Shown here: in pieces, positions 26,101 through 33,883 of the stretch
How positions within the stretch are numbered: the stretch's first letter is position 1
Layout of the letters: every line of letters starts with the position of its first letter
NCBI GenBank assembly: GCA_035539855.1
Contig: DATLHO010000175.1
Coordinates: 1 to 60,474, forward strand
Length of the DNA stretch: 60,474 nt
Source: DATLHO01 sp035539855
GTDB taxonomy: Bacteria; Bacteroidota; Ignavibacteria; OLB7
Direction of reading: 5' to 3'
Notes under the pieces: model-generated
Databases searched by the model: none
What the model was told of the DNA's origin: nothing
What the model saw: the letters and a program-made list of their open reading frames with translations, nothing else
Made by a program: the position numbers and the translations under genes

Positions 26101-28824
26101 GTAGCCGACGCGCGGCGCGGTCCGTGCCGGAACGTTCCCGATCGCGCGGCCGTCGATGCGGATGCGCCCGTCGCCGCCACGTCCGCCGTTGCGCGCCCCG
26201 ACGGGATGACCGAAGCCGCCGTTGCCGCCGCGGGCGCTGAGGCCGCCGGCGCCGGTGAATCGCACCTGGCCCTTCGCGCCGATGACGATGGCGCCGCCGG
26301 CACCGCCGCCGCCGCCGCTGGAGTTCGTCATCGGTATGTCGCCGATGCCTCCGGCGCCGTCGGCGCGAATCATGCCGGCAACCGTGATGTCTGCATAGCT
26401 GAAGATCGCGAGCGCTCCGCCACCGCCGCCGCCGCTGGCGATGCCGTTGGTCGAGAAGCCGCCGCCGCCGCCGCCGGATCCGCCGGCCAGGGGCACGAGG
26501 GGACGCGAGCCGACGACACTTCCGCCGTTGACGACATCGCCGCTGCCGTTGCCGCTCTCGCCGCGCTGGGCGTGACCGCCGCCGCCGCCGCCCGTCGTCG
26601 GGCCGTCGAAGGCCAGGGCCTGCGAGCCGGCGGTCGCGCCGCCGTAGCCGCCACTGTCGAGTCGCATCGGCTCGCGCTCGCTCGCGCGGCCGAAGCTGCC
26701 GGAGGCGCCGAACGGATGTCCTGTGCCACCGCCGCCCGACGCGTGCGGGAACACGTGTCCGCCGGGCGTCCAGTTCAACGACATGCCGCCGCCGTAGCGA
26801 CCCGACTGGGTCATGATGCCGCTGCCGGGCGAGGCGCCGATGGGCCCGTCGCCGTACTGGCTCGGTCCTGCGCCGCCGGTGAAGCCGGTCCCGCCGGAAA
26901 CGCGCCAGCCGCCGGAGCCGCCGCCGCCGCCACCCGGACCTGCCGAGCCGTAGCGCCCGTTGGCTGTGTCGTGTCCGGCCGAGACGCTCAGCACCGCCCC
27001 GGAGTCGATGCGCACCGGTCCGCGCGAGAGAATCGTCACCGGCAGGAAGCCCTGGTTTCCGGGCGTGGCCAGGTCGGTGTCGTTCGTGTCCACGCGCCAG
27101 ACGCCGGCACGCAGATGCAGCGAGTCGACGACCATGACGCCGCGCCGGGAGCGCGTGCCGTACCGTCCGCCGGAGCCCAGCACGCCACCGCCGTCGAGCA
27201 CCCCGGCTGCGTCGCCGACGTGCTGAGGCGTGACGATGAAGAAGGTGTCGACGTTGCTGATGAGCGCCTTCGGGCCAAGGCCCAGACGCACCGCGATCGG
27301 CACGGGGCCCGCGGCCGCGCCACGTCGAATGAAGAGCATCGTCGAGACCAGGCGGCCGTCCCAACTGACGACGGAGGGTCCGACGACAACGCGTGCGGTG
27401 TCGGCCGGATTGCGGAGCTGCAACGCGACGGTGTCGCCGTGGAATCCGTCGGCGCCGAAGGCTCCCTTCTCCCGGAACGGCGCGATCGCCTCGACGACGA
27501 CATTCATCTCCGAAGCGGCCGCGTCGGGAATCACATAGGCGAGCTTCGGGCGCATGCCCGTGCGGGTCATGACTGCGACGATCTCCTCACGCTCCTCGTC
27601 GGGGCGGGCGAGCGCGGCCACGACGATGCGATCACCACGGACCGCAACGCGCATCGCGCGCTTCCAGATGCCGCGGCCCTCGGACAGCCGGGTCTCCAGA
27701 TCGGCGATCGGGGCCTGCACCGTCCACGTGCGCGTCGGGCGCGTGATCTCGCTGAGGCCGATCCTGCCGGGTCCGGGCGTCAACGGCGAGGCCGCCGACC
27801 ACACGGCGGCAAAGCGGTCGGCGCCGTTGAAGGCGAGATCGAAGCTGAAGTCGCGCGGAAGCTGCGGCAGCGAGTCGGCAATGATCTGGGCCGTGTACAG
27901 CGAGTTCGCGTTGTTGGCGTACAGGAGGTAGTGCAGCCCGTTCGCGCGCACGCGCGACACGATCAGGTGCACGGCCCCTTCGGCGTCGAGCGCCATGCGA
28001 AAGCGCAGGTCGGCCTGGCCCGTCATCGTCTTGTACTGGTCGTAGCCCGGGATCGACACGCGCTGGCGCGACCCCGGCGACGTGATCGGGAACGTGTGCA
28101 CCGACCCGGAGTCCGCGGCGACCGCAGCGATCACACCGTTCGGACCGGACTCCACCTCGACGTCGCCGATGCGGCAGCCGTAGCGGACGTCGTTGCACGG
28201 CAGCATGCCCGCATCGTAGTCGATCCCCGGCGCGACACTCGACCAGTAGCGCAGCCCAACGCCGTTCGACGCCTCGACCGCCCAGACGACGTGCGCGCGT
28301 CCCAGCGAGTCGACGGCCATGCCGTAGCGCGTGCGCTCGGCGAGGAACTCGACGTTGTCGAAGTGGCCCTTGGCGTTGCTGGTGTAGTAGAGGCGGAGGT
28401 GGTTCTCGACGTTCGCGACGAACGCGACGTGGGCGATGCCGAAGGTATCGAGCCGGAAGACGAACGACGAGAGCTCGGCGTTGGTCGAATCGAAGACCGT
28501 CCCGGTGTCGGTGACCTGGATCGGTGCGGCGAAGCGGCCGCTGGCGTTGTGGGTGTAGAACAACTGCAGACCCGAGCGGCGCGGATCGCGCGAGCTGTAC
28601 ATCAGGTGCGTCGTGCCCCAGCGGTCGATCGCGATCTGCGGAGAATAGGTCTCGAACTCGGCGGCGGTGACCGGCGTGTACTCCCAGCGACCCTGTGCCG
28701 CGACACCGACGGTCGCGACGAGAACGACGAATCCCAGCCACACGATCCGAAGCGCCCAGCGGCGCGCGGCGTCGTGACATCCGTCGATGAACCTACGAGC
28801 GGTATCGGGGTCGCAAGGATTCAA
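23143..28824 (-). CDS. Giant T9SS-secreted surface protein with Gly-rich and choice-of-anchor-D repeats
   Basis: A 1893-residue protein. A membrane/signal helix lies at residues about 24-44 (IVWLGFVVLVATVGVAAQ). Residues 45-420 are propeller-like repeats (YSPQIAIDRWGTTHLMYSSR; AVDSLGRAHVVWAVEASNGV). Residues about 620-900 are extremely glycine-rich with G5-G6 runs. Residues about 1020-1690 form several ASPM/SPD-2/Hydin-like choice-of-anchor-D Ig domains (TATIVIRNNGTLSDLEI; SIPPGDSLPLTLIFAPRDTG). The final 80 residues are a T9SS sorting domain (YELSQSAPNPSYPTAVVYYS, ending VKRMVVVE). The gene starts 67 bp after the OmpA-like gene, so it is probably the last gene of the sigma/anti-sigma operon. 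Likely a cell-surface adhesin or structural protein; the ligand is unknown. Confidence 0.9.
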   Translation of the reverse strand: MNPCDPDTARRFIDGCHDAARRWALRIVWLGFVVLVATVGVAAQGRWEYTPVTAAEFETYSPQIAIDRWGTTHLMYSSRDPRRSGLQLFYTHNASGRFAAPIQVTDTGTVFDSTNAELSSFVFRLDTFGIAHVAFVANVENHLRLYYTSNAKGHFDNVEFLAERTRYGMAVDSLGRAHVVWAVEASNGVGLRYWSSVAPGIDYDAGMLPCNDVRYGCRIGDVEVESGPNGVIAAVAADSGSVHTFPITSPGSRQRVSIPGYDQYKTMTGQADLRFRMALDAEGAVHLIVSRVRANGLHYLLYANNANSLYTAQIIADSLPQLPRDFSFDLAFNGADRFAAVWSAASPLTPGPGRIGLSEITRPTRTWTVQAPIADLETRLSEGRGIWKRAMRVAVRGDRIVVAALARPDEEREEIVAVMTRTGMRPKLAYVIPDAAASEMNVVVEAIAPFREKGAFGADGFHGDTVALQLRNPADTARVVVGPSVVSWDGRLVSTMLFIRRGAAAGPVPIAVRLGLGPKALISNVDTFFIVTPQHVGDAAGVLDGGGVLGSGGRYGTRSRRGVMVVDSLHLRAGVWRVDTNDTDLATPGNQGFLPVTILSRGPVRIDSGAVLSVSAGHDTANGRYGSAGPGGGGGGSGGWRVSGGTGFTGGAGPSQYGDGPIGASPGSGIMTQSGRYGGGMSLNWTPGGHVFPHASGGGGTGHPFGASGSFGRASEREPMRLDSGGYGGATAGSQALAFDGPTTGGGGGGHAQRGESGNGSGDVVNGGSVVGSRPLVPLAGGSGGGGGGFSTNGIASGGGGGGALAIFSYADITVAGMIRADGAGGIGDIPMTNSSGGGGGAGGAIVIGAKGQVRFTGAGGLSARGGNGGFGHPVGARNGGRGGDGRIRIDGRAIGNVPARTAPRVGYSGPSTGTNGSVVARTGDTLRGSGEPGRMIRLFLRGEYGRWNYGAPIDVRVGSDSTWKVQLGPDAAVGRLYIATMQEVSAPARGGFTAEPQWVMSAAAGNMLGQPSMQLSKGSVSFDCIKYTDRDTATIVIRNNGTLSDLEIASVRIDGAGAVAFLREYRGTSIPPGDSLPLTLIFAPRDTGFFKATVSIETNAEPDGTATVSLEACAIAGELVSDAAVIDLGPVCVGDTVYRAVVLRNIGDASLAVQEIRGEDGVLEIEPIDGPATFVIAPGAADTVALRFIVHRLDGELRLRIESDGQPSTLEIPVTLRDARPRPALDRTTIVFRTLDVSRDDTCARETVWIHNRSATDAMLVASARLVPPAPFALRTSPEGVTIAPGDSLSFELTYCSTVAGTHGALLELTFGGGSCASSSQVTLTGRATAGAADLQLVHPPDSAVELYQTLVGATSPRDSIVIVNDGNVAARLAASILVPLDGTTDGEFLVEEPATLDVAPGARVVYYVRFAPSVAGRRSADLTVGSDDGAWTARVRLMGTGIMPGIGTNLGELRFGDVRVGGSRELTLEIFNSGSASDVIRSITPPVGAPFSMTLATSITLDPGDTVRALVRYEPTVERRDSLTLQLDVESQATPLAVVLTGRGVLEHAVAVDDSVHFGVNVRNAVVDRPDAFVIRNTGTADLTIDGYDFLQADSLFSWLDEAPVLPLTIAPGEELGFSLRYVAEQADTAALVFTTSAPESPLTVRLVGLIAREPDTVDVRAESGSGYVGDHELIGVSARFSEPTKAGIRYSFTLQYASGLLTPRGAAAGAPLAPSALAGTMSSDARWDAVAPGFVRISGTVRGGSTSGTLVNLPMLVLAGPPARTELKLDSVAFVVTPALVVRAASGLYVGVDCDTGRGLVAKGRYELSQSAPNPSYPTAVVYYSVADREHVRINLYDESGTLVRVLVDEVKDAGRYRLVIDSSTIGSGIFTYEMISGPFRDVKRMVVVE

Positions 28825-28891
28825 TCGCAGGTCTGGCTTGGAATACCGCGAGGGGAACGTCCGCCGCTCGCGCCAGGTTCTGGGAATCGAT

Positions 28892-31006
28892 TCAGTCGTC
28901 GCGGTAGCTCGTGATCACCACGCGTACCATCCGGGAGAACATTCTCCCCTCCGGCAGCGCGTTGTCGAAGAGCTCTTCCTGAGGTCCGTACCCGCGAACC
29001 GTTGTCGCGGACTCGTCCGGCAGCACGACCCGGTGACGCTCCTGCAGTGCGGCGTACGCAACCTGGGCGCGCTCGAGCGAAAGCTGCCGGTTGCGCTCCT
29101 GCGCACCGACGCGATCGGTATAGCCGACGAGGAGAAGCTCGTCGTCCGGGGTGATCGTTGTCGCGATCTCCTCGAGCCGTTGGCGATGCCGTGGGAGCAG
29201 CTCGGCGGAGTTGTAGTTGAAGCCCACCAGGAAGTGCTCGACGATCGTCGGAGATCCACCGAGGGAATCCTGTGCCGTGCGTCGGGCGCGCTCGACGACA
29301 CGGAAGCGACCATCGGCCGCGGTCGTCTGGCCAGTGACGTCACGGACGTCGAGGCGGTATCGGATCTCGCTGAGATCCCTGTTGATCCGCAGATCGGCCA
29401 GTGACCATAATTTATCCTGTTTCAGGGTCTGTTCATCGCTGCTTCCGTCAAATCGCAACAATTCTTTTTCCCCCTGCACGACCGAGATCTTCCACTCCGC
29501 GATCGCCGAATCCGCCACGATACGCGGCGAAAATCGGACCGCCGGAGGTGAGGCGATCGAGGCCATGCGCCGGACGGCCACCGGATCGAGAATCGACGGC
29601 TCGCTGAAGGTGAATTCCACCCGCCGGTTCTCCGCCCGGCCCTCGGGAGTCTCCTCTCCGGACGGCACCCGCGGCGTCGCCGCGGTGGCCACTGCAAGAC
29701 GTGACGGATCGATGCCCCAGATGTTCACCAGGTAATCGCGAACGACCTCGGCCCGCCTGACGCGCAGCTCGGCGCCGGCTGCCGATTCGTCGTGCGATCC
29801 GGTGCCCGTCAGCGTTCCCCTGACGCGGGGATTGGCCCGAAGGCGCCCGCCGATCACGTTGAGCACCTGCCAGTGCATGTCGATCGGATCGATCTCCAGC
29901 AGCGAGTCGACCGAGAAGCCCCGAGTCTGCTCGCGCGTGCCGAGCGTGCGGTAGCGCGTGGCAAGCCTGGTCGAGACACTGTCGAAGAAGACGAACGGGA
30001 GAAGCGGCACGTACTCGATCCACGGCGTCTCCTCGATCTCGATGATCGGATCGGGATGTTCCCGTCCCTCGTCGTCGATGCCGACGGCCGTGATCGTCGC
30101 CTTGAGGTACGGCCGCCGCGACGGCGGCAGACGCACGGCGACCACCGGAAGGACGGTGTCGCGGCGCGGTCGCGGCGCGACGTCGTAACCGAGACCGAGC
30201 GTCAAACCCGCCGACCACTCCCGCCACGGTACGTTCGACGCCATCGGTGTCAACGTCACGCCCGCGCGCACGCCCGGATACATCGCCAGGCGCTCGCCCA
30301 TCGGCAGCCGCGCCTGCACGCCGAACTCGATGCCGAGCACCACCGGGTTGAACTCCACACTCCGGCCCTGTCCGAACGGTCGTGTGTGGCCGCCGCTCGG
30401 GAACCGAGCCTCGCGCGGGGAGACGATGCTGTCGGTCTGCGTCGCCGACGTGCTGCCGGCGAACAGCGTCGAGACGCCGACGTTGAACAGGACGCGGTCG
30501 ATCGGCTCGAGCGCCGCGCCGAGCGACAGCTCGATGCCGCTGCGCTCGAGGTCGTAGCGCGTGACCATAACCGCGGTGTCGATGCGCTCCTCGAAGCTGT
30601 TCTCGAACTGCCGGATGGTCTCGCTCGAGACGAGGGTCGCGTCGAGCGAGCGCCAGGCTGCACGTGCCGTCAGCCAGCTCCCCTGATACCAGGGAGTGCG
30701 CCACAGCGCGAAGATCTCGGGGGGTGAAAAACTGAAGCGCGACGCCGCGCCGTAGGTGCCGCAGTCGGCGCCGGATGCGGCGACGGCGAACGCGGCGTCA
30801 TCGATTCTGAGGGAGGGAAAGAGGGAGGCCCCAAAAACGAGAGGCCGGATCTCCCGTGGGGGAGCCGGCGTCTCGGGGTGAGGGATCGTCGTTGTCGGTT
30901 GAGCCAGCGCGGCCGTCGTCAACGACGCCAGGAGCATCAGGAGAACGAACGGTCGGCGTCCAGGGGCCGCGTGGGAAATCCGAGCGCAGGCGCGCCGGTC
31001 GATCAT
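28892..31006 (-). CDS. Outer-membrane protein with two OmpA-like domains
   Basis: A 704-residue protein with a signal peptide (FVLLMLLASLTTAALAQP). Residues about 40-290 look like a beta-barrel or beta-sandwich. A first OmpA-like segment lies at about residues 345-465 (IGGRLRANPRVRGTLTGTGS; VRDYLVNIWGIDPSRL; GRAENRRVEF). A second, canonical OmpA C-terminal domain lies at about 585-700 (FNYNSAELLPRHRQRLEEIA; LLLVGYTDRVGAQERNRQLS; LERAQVAYAAL). OmpA domains bind peptidoglycan. The start overlaps the anti-sigma stop (ATGA at 31006-31003), tying it to the ECF regulatory pair. Confidence 0.87.
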   Translation of the reverse strand: MIDRRACARISHAAPGRRPFVLLMLLASLTTAALAQPTTTIPHPETPAPPREIRPLVFGASLFPSLRIDDAAFAVAASGADCGTYGAASRFSFSPPEIFALWRTPWYQGSWLTARAAWRSLDATLVSSETIRQFENSFEERIDTAVMVTRYDLERSGIELSLGAALEPIDRVLFNVGVSTLFAGSTSATQTDSIVSPREARFPSGGHTRPFGQGRSVEFNPVVLGIEFGVQARLPMGERLAMYPGVRAGVTLTPMASNVPWREWSAGLTLGLGYDVAPRPRRDTVLPVVAVRLPPSRRPYLKATITAVGIDDEGREHPDPIIEIEETPWIEYVPLLPFVFFDSVSTRLATRYRTLGTREQTRGFSVDSLLEIDPIDMHWQVLNVIGGRLRANPRVRGTLTGTGSHDESAAGAELRVRRAEVVRDYLVNIWGIDPSRLAVATAATPRVPSGEETPEGRAENRRVEFTFSEPSILDPVAVRRMASIASPPAVRFSPRIVADSAIAEWKISVVQGEKELLRFDGSSDEQTLKQDKLWSLADLRINRDLSEIRYRLDVRDVTGQTTAADGRFRVVERARRTAQDSLGGSPTIVEHFLVGFNYNSAELLPRHRQRLEEIATTITPDDELLLVGYTDRVGAQERNRQLSLERAQVAYAALQERHRVVLPDESATTVRGYGPQEELFDNALPEGRMFSRMVRVVITSYRDD

Positions 31007-31803
31007 CGCACTGGGGTTCCTCCGTCCTGGAGCGGGTTGGTGTTCTGCTGCTGATCGCGCTCAGCCTGCGTCGGCGTATCGATGGATGCATCGACGCCGA
31101 CCCGCTGCTGCTGGAAGACGCGGCGGTTGTTCCGTGCCCGTGGCTCGGCCGGCGCGGTCGTTGAGGGCGCATCGACTGCCGGCGAGGTGACCGACGGCGT
31201 CATGCCGTCGGCGGCGACGGCGGCGCGGCTCTCGCGGGTCGACGGGCGCGCCGTCATGCTGCCCGCGCCCGAGCGCGACGTCGACGGCTCGGCGACCTGT
31301 GTGCTCGGCTGCTCCGTGACGATGCGCGGCGCCTCTGCCGCGACGTCGGTCTTGATGCCGCTGGTGGCCGGTGAGGTTGCGACCGTCGCGCTGGTCTGGA
31401 CTCCCCCGTCGGCCGGGAGCGCGTCGCCGCCATTGCCGACGAAGTAGCCAGCTCCGAAGAAGGCGCACGCGGCTGCAACGAGCGTGACGCGGCCGCTGAG
31501 ACGCGAGAAGAAGCTCGAGCGCGGCGCAGGGGCGCGGTCGGCCGCTGGAGCGGACGACGACGGGGCGTCGGGAGCGGCGTGCCCCGTCGAGACTCCGGCC
31601 GCCGTGAAGATCGTCGAGCGCACGGTCTCGGAGACGCGTGCGGACTGCACGCGATCGACGAGTATGCGGTCAACCATCAGATGCGACTTGAGCTCGAGCC
31701 GGAGCGCATCGCTCGCAGCCACCGAAAGCAGGAACTGCCGCTCCCGTTCGGGGCTCATCTCGTTACCGAGGAAGTCCGTGATCAGATCTGCCGTTGGCAT
31801 CAT
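31003..31803 (-). CDS. Putative membrane anti-sigma factor
   Basis: A 266-residue protein with a cytoplasmic N-terminal domain of about 95 residues (MMPTADLITDFLGNEMSPER; LRLELKSHLMVDRILVDRVQ), one membrane helix near residues 105-123 (VTLVAAACAFFGAGYFVGNG) and a low-complexity Ser/Thr/Pro/Ala periplasmic region. This topology, plus ATGA overlaps with an ECF sigma gene upstream and an OmpA gene downstream, identifies it as the likely anti-sigma partner. I see no zinc-finger Cys/His pattern, so it is not a typical ZAS anti-sigma. The family assignment rests mainly on context. Confidence 0.72.
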   Translation of the reverse strand: MMPTADLITDFLGNEMSPERERQFLLSVAASDALRLELKSHLMVDRILVDRVQSARVSETVRSTIFTAAGVSTGHAAPDAPSSSAPAADRAPAPRSSFFSRLSGRVTLVAAACAFFGAGYFVGNGGDALPADGGVQTSATVATSPATSGIKTDVAAEAPRIVTEQPSTQVAEPSTSRSGAGSMTARPSTRESRAAVAADGMTPSVTSPAVDAPSTTAPAEPRARNNRRVFQQQRVGVDASIDTPTQAERDQQQNTNPLQDGGTPVR

Positions 31804-32474
31804 TCATCCGAAAGATAATCAAGGGGTGATTGCGCAACACGATGGGGCTCATCATCAATGGCATCATCGTCCTCGGCCAGACCGAGCCAGTTGGAGACGA
31901 GCTTGCGGAGATAGGCGCGCGCCCGAAAGGCCCGCGTCTTCGCCGCCGTCATCGTCCCCCCCTGCATTTCGGCAATTTCCTGAAACGTATACCCGAGCAC
32001 CGCATGGAGCACGAACGCCTCGCGTTGAAGGACCGGCAGGCGCTCCAGTGCGCGGTTGACCAGGTCCTCGAGCTCCCCGAACGGCTCCGCTTCGGTCGCC
32101 AGCCAGTCCCCTTCGCTGCCCATCGCGTCGAGCGAGAGCTTGACCGTCGAGGACTGCTTGCGGTTCGACAGGCGCGTCAGCGAGATGTTCCTGGCGATCG
32201 TGAAGAGCATCGCCCGGAAATTCTCGACGACCACTTCCTGCTCGCGATCGCGCAGTCTGACCACGCGCAGCCAGGACTCCTGAAAGACGTCCTGCGCTTC
32301 CTCGCTGGAACGCAGAAGATACTCGCAATAGAGAATCAGCGGGCGCTCATAGCTCGCGTACAGAGCCTGAAACGCCGCCGCGTCGCCGCTGACATACCGT
32401 GCGAACAGATCGCGATCACGCGCGTTCCGCTCGCCGGAACCGTTGTCGGACATCGGGCTTCGAGGTTTCCGCAT
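31800..32474 (-). CDS. ECF-type RNA polymerase sigma factor
   Basis: About 224 residues. Region 2 is visible as DLFARYVSGDAAAFQALYAS, YLLRSSEEAQDVFQESWLRV and FRAMLFTIARNISLTRLSNR; region 4 as LERLPVLQREAFVLHAVLGY then TFQEIAEMQGGTMTAAKTRA. This is the sigma-70 ECF two-domain layout. The start is uncertain: ATG at 32474 or 32453; the longer open frame to 32564 is unlike the family. The stop overlaps the anti-sigma ATG as ATGA. The family is held inactive by its membrane partner until an envelope signal arrives. A possible autoregulatory promoter lies at 32686-32711. Confidence 0.92.
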   Translation of the reverse strand: MRKPRSPMSDNGSGERNARDRDLFARYVSGDAAAFQALYASYERPLILYCEYLLRSSEEAQDVFQESWLRVVRLRDREQEVVVENFRAMLFTIARNISLTRLSNRKQSSTVKLSLDAMGSEGDWLATEAEPFGELEDLVNRALERLPVLQREAFVLHAVLGYTFQEIAEMQGGTMTAAKTRAFRARAYLRKLVSNWLGLAEDDDAIDDEPHRVAQSPLDYLSDE

Positions 32475-32890
32475 CAGGGTTGGTTCCAATCGTCGCAGCA
32501 GATCCGACCCCGGCTCCGCGGGCGGGCGACCGGAGACCAACTCCCCGCTCCGAGTGCGGGGCATCCGGTCGCCGCTGCCGTGGGATGGAGACTCCCCGGG
32601 GTTCGGCTGAATGCGATTCTTGAAGCGAGTGCGCCCTGCAGCATGGGGTGCTTGCCACAGGGCGCCTCCCGCATTCGTGGTAAAAGACTGCCGTTGGCCG
32701 GTTGTGTTACAGCGCGGCGGAAAATCCGTTCGTCCACCACCCTTCCGACGCCTCGCCAGATCCCGGATCGACCCGCGGCAGCGGCGATCGGAACCAGCAC
32801 AATGCGCGATTGCGCGTTGATTTCAGCCATGGCTCGATAGTTGCCCCCCAGCCACGCGGGAGGGAACGTGAAACAGAATGGAGCAGGAGC
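32475..32890. other. 416-bp divergent intergenic region between the ECF sigma and DAG-kinase-like genes
   Basis: Holds a possible ECF promoter (32686-32711, minus) and two hairpins in what would be the sigma-factor leader: GCGCCCTG/CAGGGCGC (32631-32638 with 32658-32665) and CCCCGC/GCGGGG (32543-32548 with 32556-32561). No small gene is supported. The long frames through it are Arg/Ser-rich shadows. Confidence 0.55.
32686..32711 (-). promoter_or_regulatory. Possible autoregulated ECF promoter (TGTAAC-N17-GTC)
   Basis: On the minus strand TGTAAC (32711-32706) is followed after 17 bases by GTCTTTT starting at 32688. An AAC-containing -35 and a GTC -10 at 16-17 bases is the general pattern of ECF promoters. 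It would give a leader of roughly 200 bases before the sigma gene. Pattern match only. Confidence 0.35.
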
Positions 32891-33883
32891 GTGGCTGATC
32901 GAGCGGACGGCGAGCGGACGGTGAAGCCCTCGGGCGGCGAGGAATGCGCGGTCGTGTTGAATGCCGGAGCCGGATCGCTGCTCGGCGAAAGCGACGCCGA
33001 GAGCACGCTCGAGGAGCTCTTCGCCCGCCACGGGCTTCGCCCGCGCATCAGGATCTGCGAGGCCGGTACCGGGATCGACGAATTCGTGAGCGAAGTGCTC
33101 GCCGACGGGATCTCGACGATCATCGCCGGCGGCGGAGACGGCACCGTCAGCTCCGTTGCCGCGCGCCTGGTCGACACGGGCGCGAGTCTCGGCGTGCTGC
33201 CGCTCGGCACGCTCAACCATTTCGCGAAGGACCTCGGCATTCCGCTCGACCGCGACGAGGCGGTCGCGGCGATCGCCGGCGGCCGGACGGTGCGCGTCGA
33301 CGTCGGCGAGGTCAACGGAACGATCTTCATCAACAATTCGAGCCTGGGCCTGTACCCGCTGACCGTCAGCCTTCGCGAGAAGGAGCAGGAGCGCGGCACC
33401 GGCAAGTGGCTGGCGCTGGCGAAGGCGCTGCTCGACGTCCTGGGACGCTATCCCCTGCTCAAGGTGCACATGACGCTCGACGGGCGCGAGATCATTCGCC
33501 GCACGCCGATCGTGTTCATCGGCAACAACCACTACGAGCTCGAGGGATTCGCGATGACGCGGCGCTCCCGGCTCGACGAAGGCGTACTCAGCGTCGCGGT
33601 CACACGCGACGTCGGACGGCTCGGACTTCTGGGACTGCTGCTGCGCGCGCTCGTCGGCCGGCTTCGCGACGCCGAGGACTTCTCGGTGCTCGAGGGACGC
33701 GAGCTCTGGATCGAGACCAGGCGCAATCGCCTGCTCGTCGCCACCGACGGCGAGCAGCAGCACATGGAAACGCCGCTGCGCTACTGCCTTCACGGCACAT
33801 CGCTGTCGGTGATCGTGCCACGGCTGGCAACGGACGAAGCATCTGTCAACGAGGAACAAACCGTCGAGGTATCGAAGGCATGA
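32891..33883 (+). CDS. Diacylglycerol-kinase-family lipid kinase
   Basis: About 330 residues with a DAGK catalytic (YegS/DgkB-like) fold. ECAVVLNAGAGSLLG opens the domain; TIIAGGGDGTVSSVAARLVD is the nucleotide-binding GGDGT motif, followed by LGVLPLGTLNHFAKDLGIP; the C-terminal part has IVFIGNNHYELEGFAMTRRS and LVATDGEQ. The family phosphorylates diacylglycerol, sphingoid bases or other lipid alcohols. I chose the GTG at 32891 because AGGAG precedes it and the only ATG upstream (32702) adds 63 non-homologous residues. It overlaps the phosphoesterase start as ATGA. It may feed the neighbouring lipid-like operon on the opposite strand. Confidence 0.88.
   Translation: MADRADGERTVKPSGGEECAVVLNAGAGSLLGESDAESTLEELFARHGLRPRIRICEAGTGIDEFVSEVLADGISTIIAGGGDGTVSSVAARLVDTGASLGVLPLGTLNHFAKDLGIPLDRDEAVAAIAGGRTVRVDVGEVNGTIFINNSSLGLYPLTVSLREKEQERGTGKWLALAKALLDVLGRYPLLKVHMTLDGREIIRRTPIVFIGNNHYELEGFAMTRRSRLDEGVLSVAVTRDVGRLGLLGLLLRALVGRLRDAEDFSVLEGRELWIETRRNRLLVATDGEQQHMETPLRYCLHGTSLSVIVPRLATDEASVNEEQTVEVSKA

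Noticed and set aside
26124..26964. Repetitive CCGCC runs suggesting a non-coding repeat or CRISPR-like array
   Set aside because: There are no spaced identical repeats; the pattern is the coding of poly-Gly within one intact reading frame.
24148..28914. Long plus-strand open frames (618 and 902 codons) opposite the giant T9SS gene
   Set aside because: They lack any recognisable domain, are Arg/Ala/Asp-rich, and mirror the codon pattern of the real gene, whose translation has a signal peptide, Ig repeats and a sorting domain.
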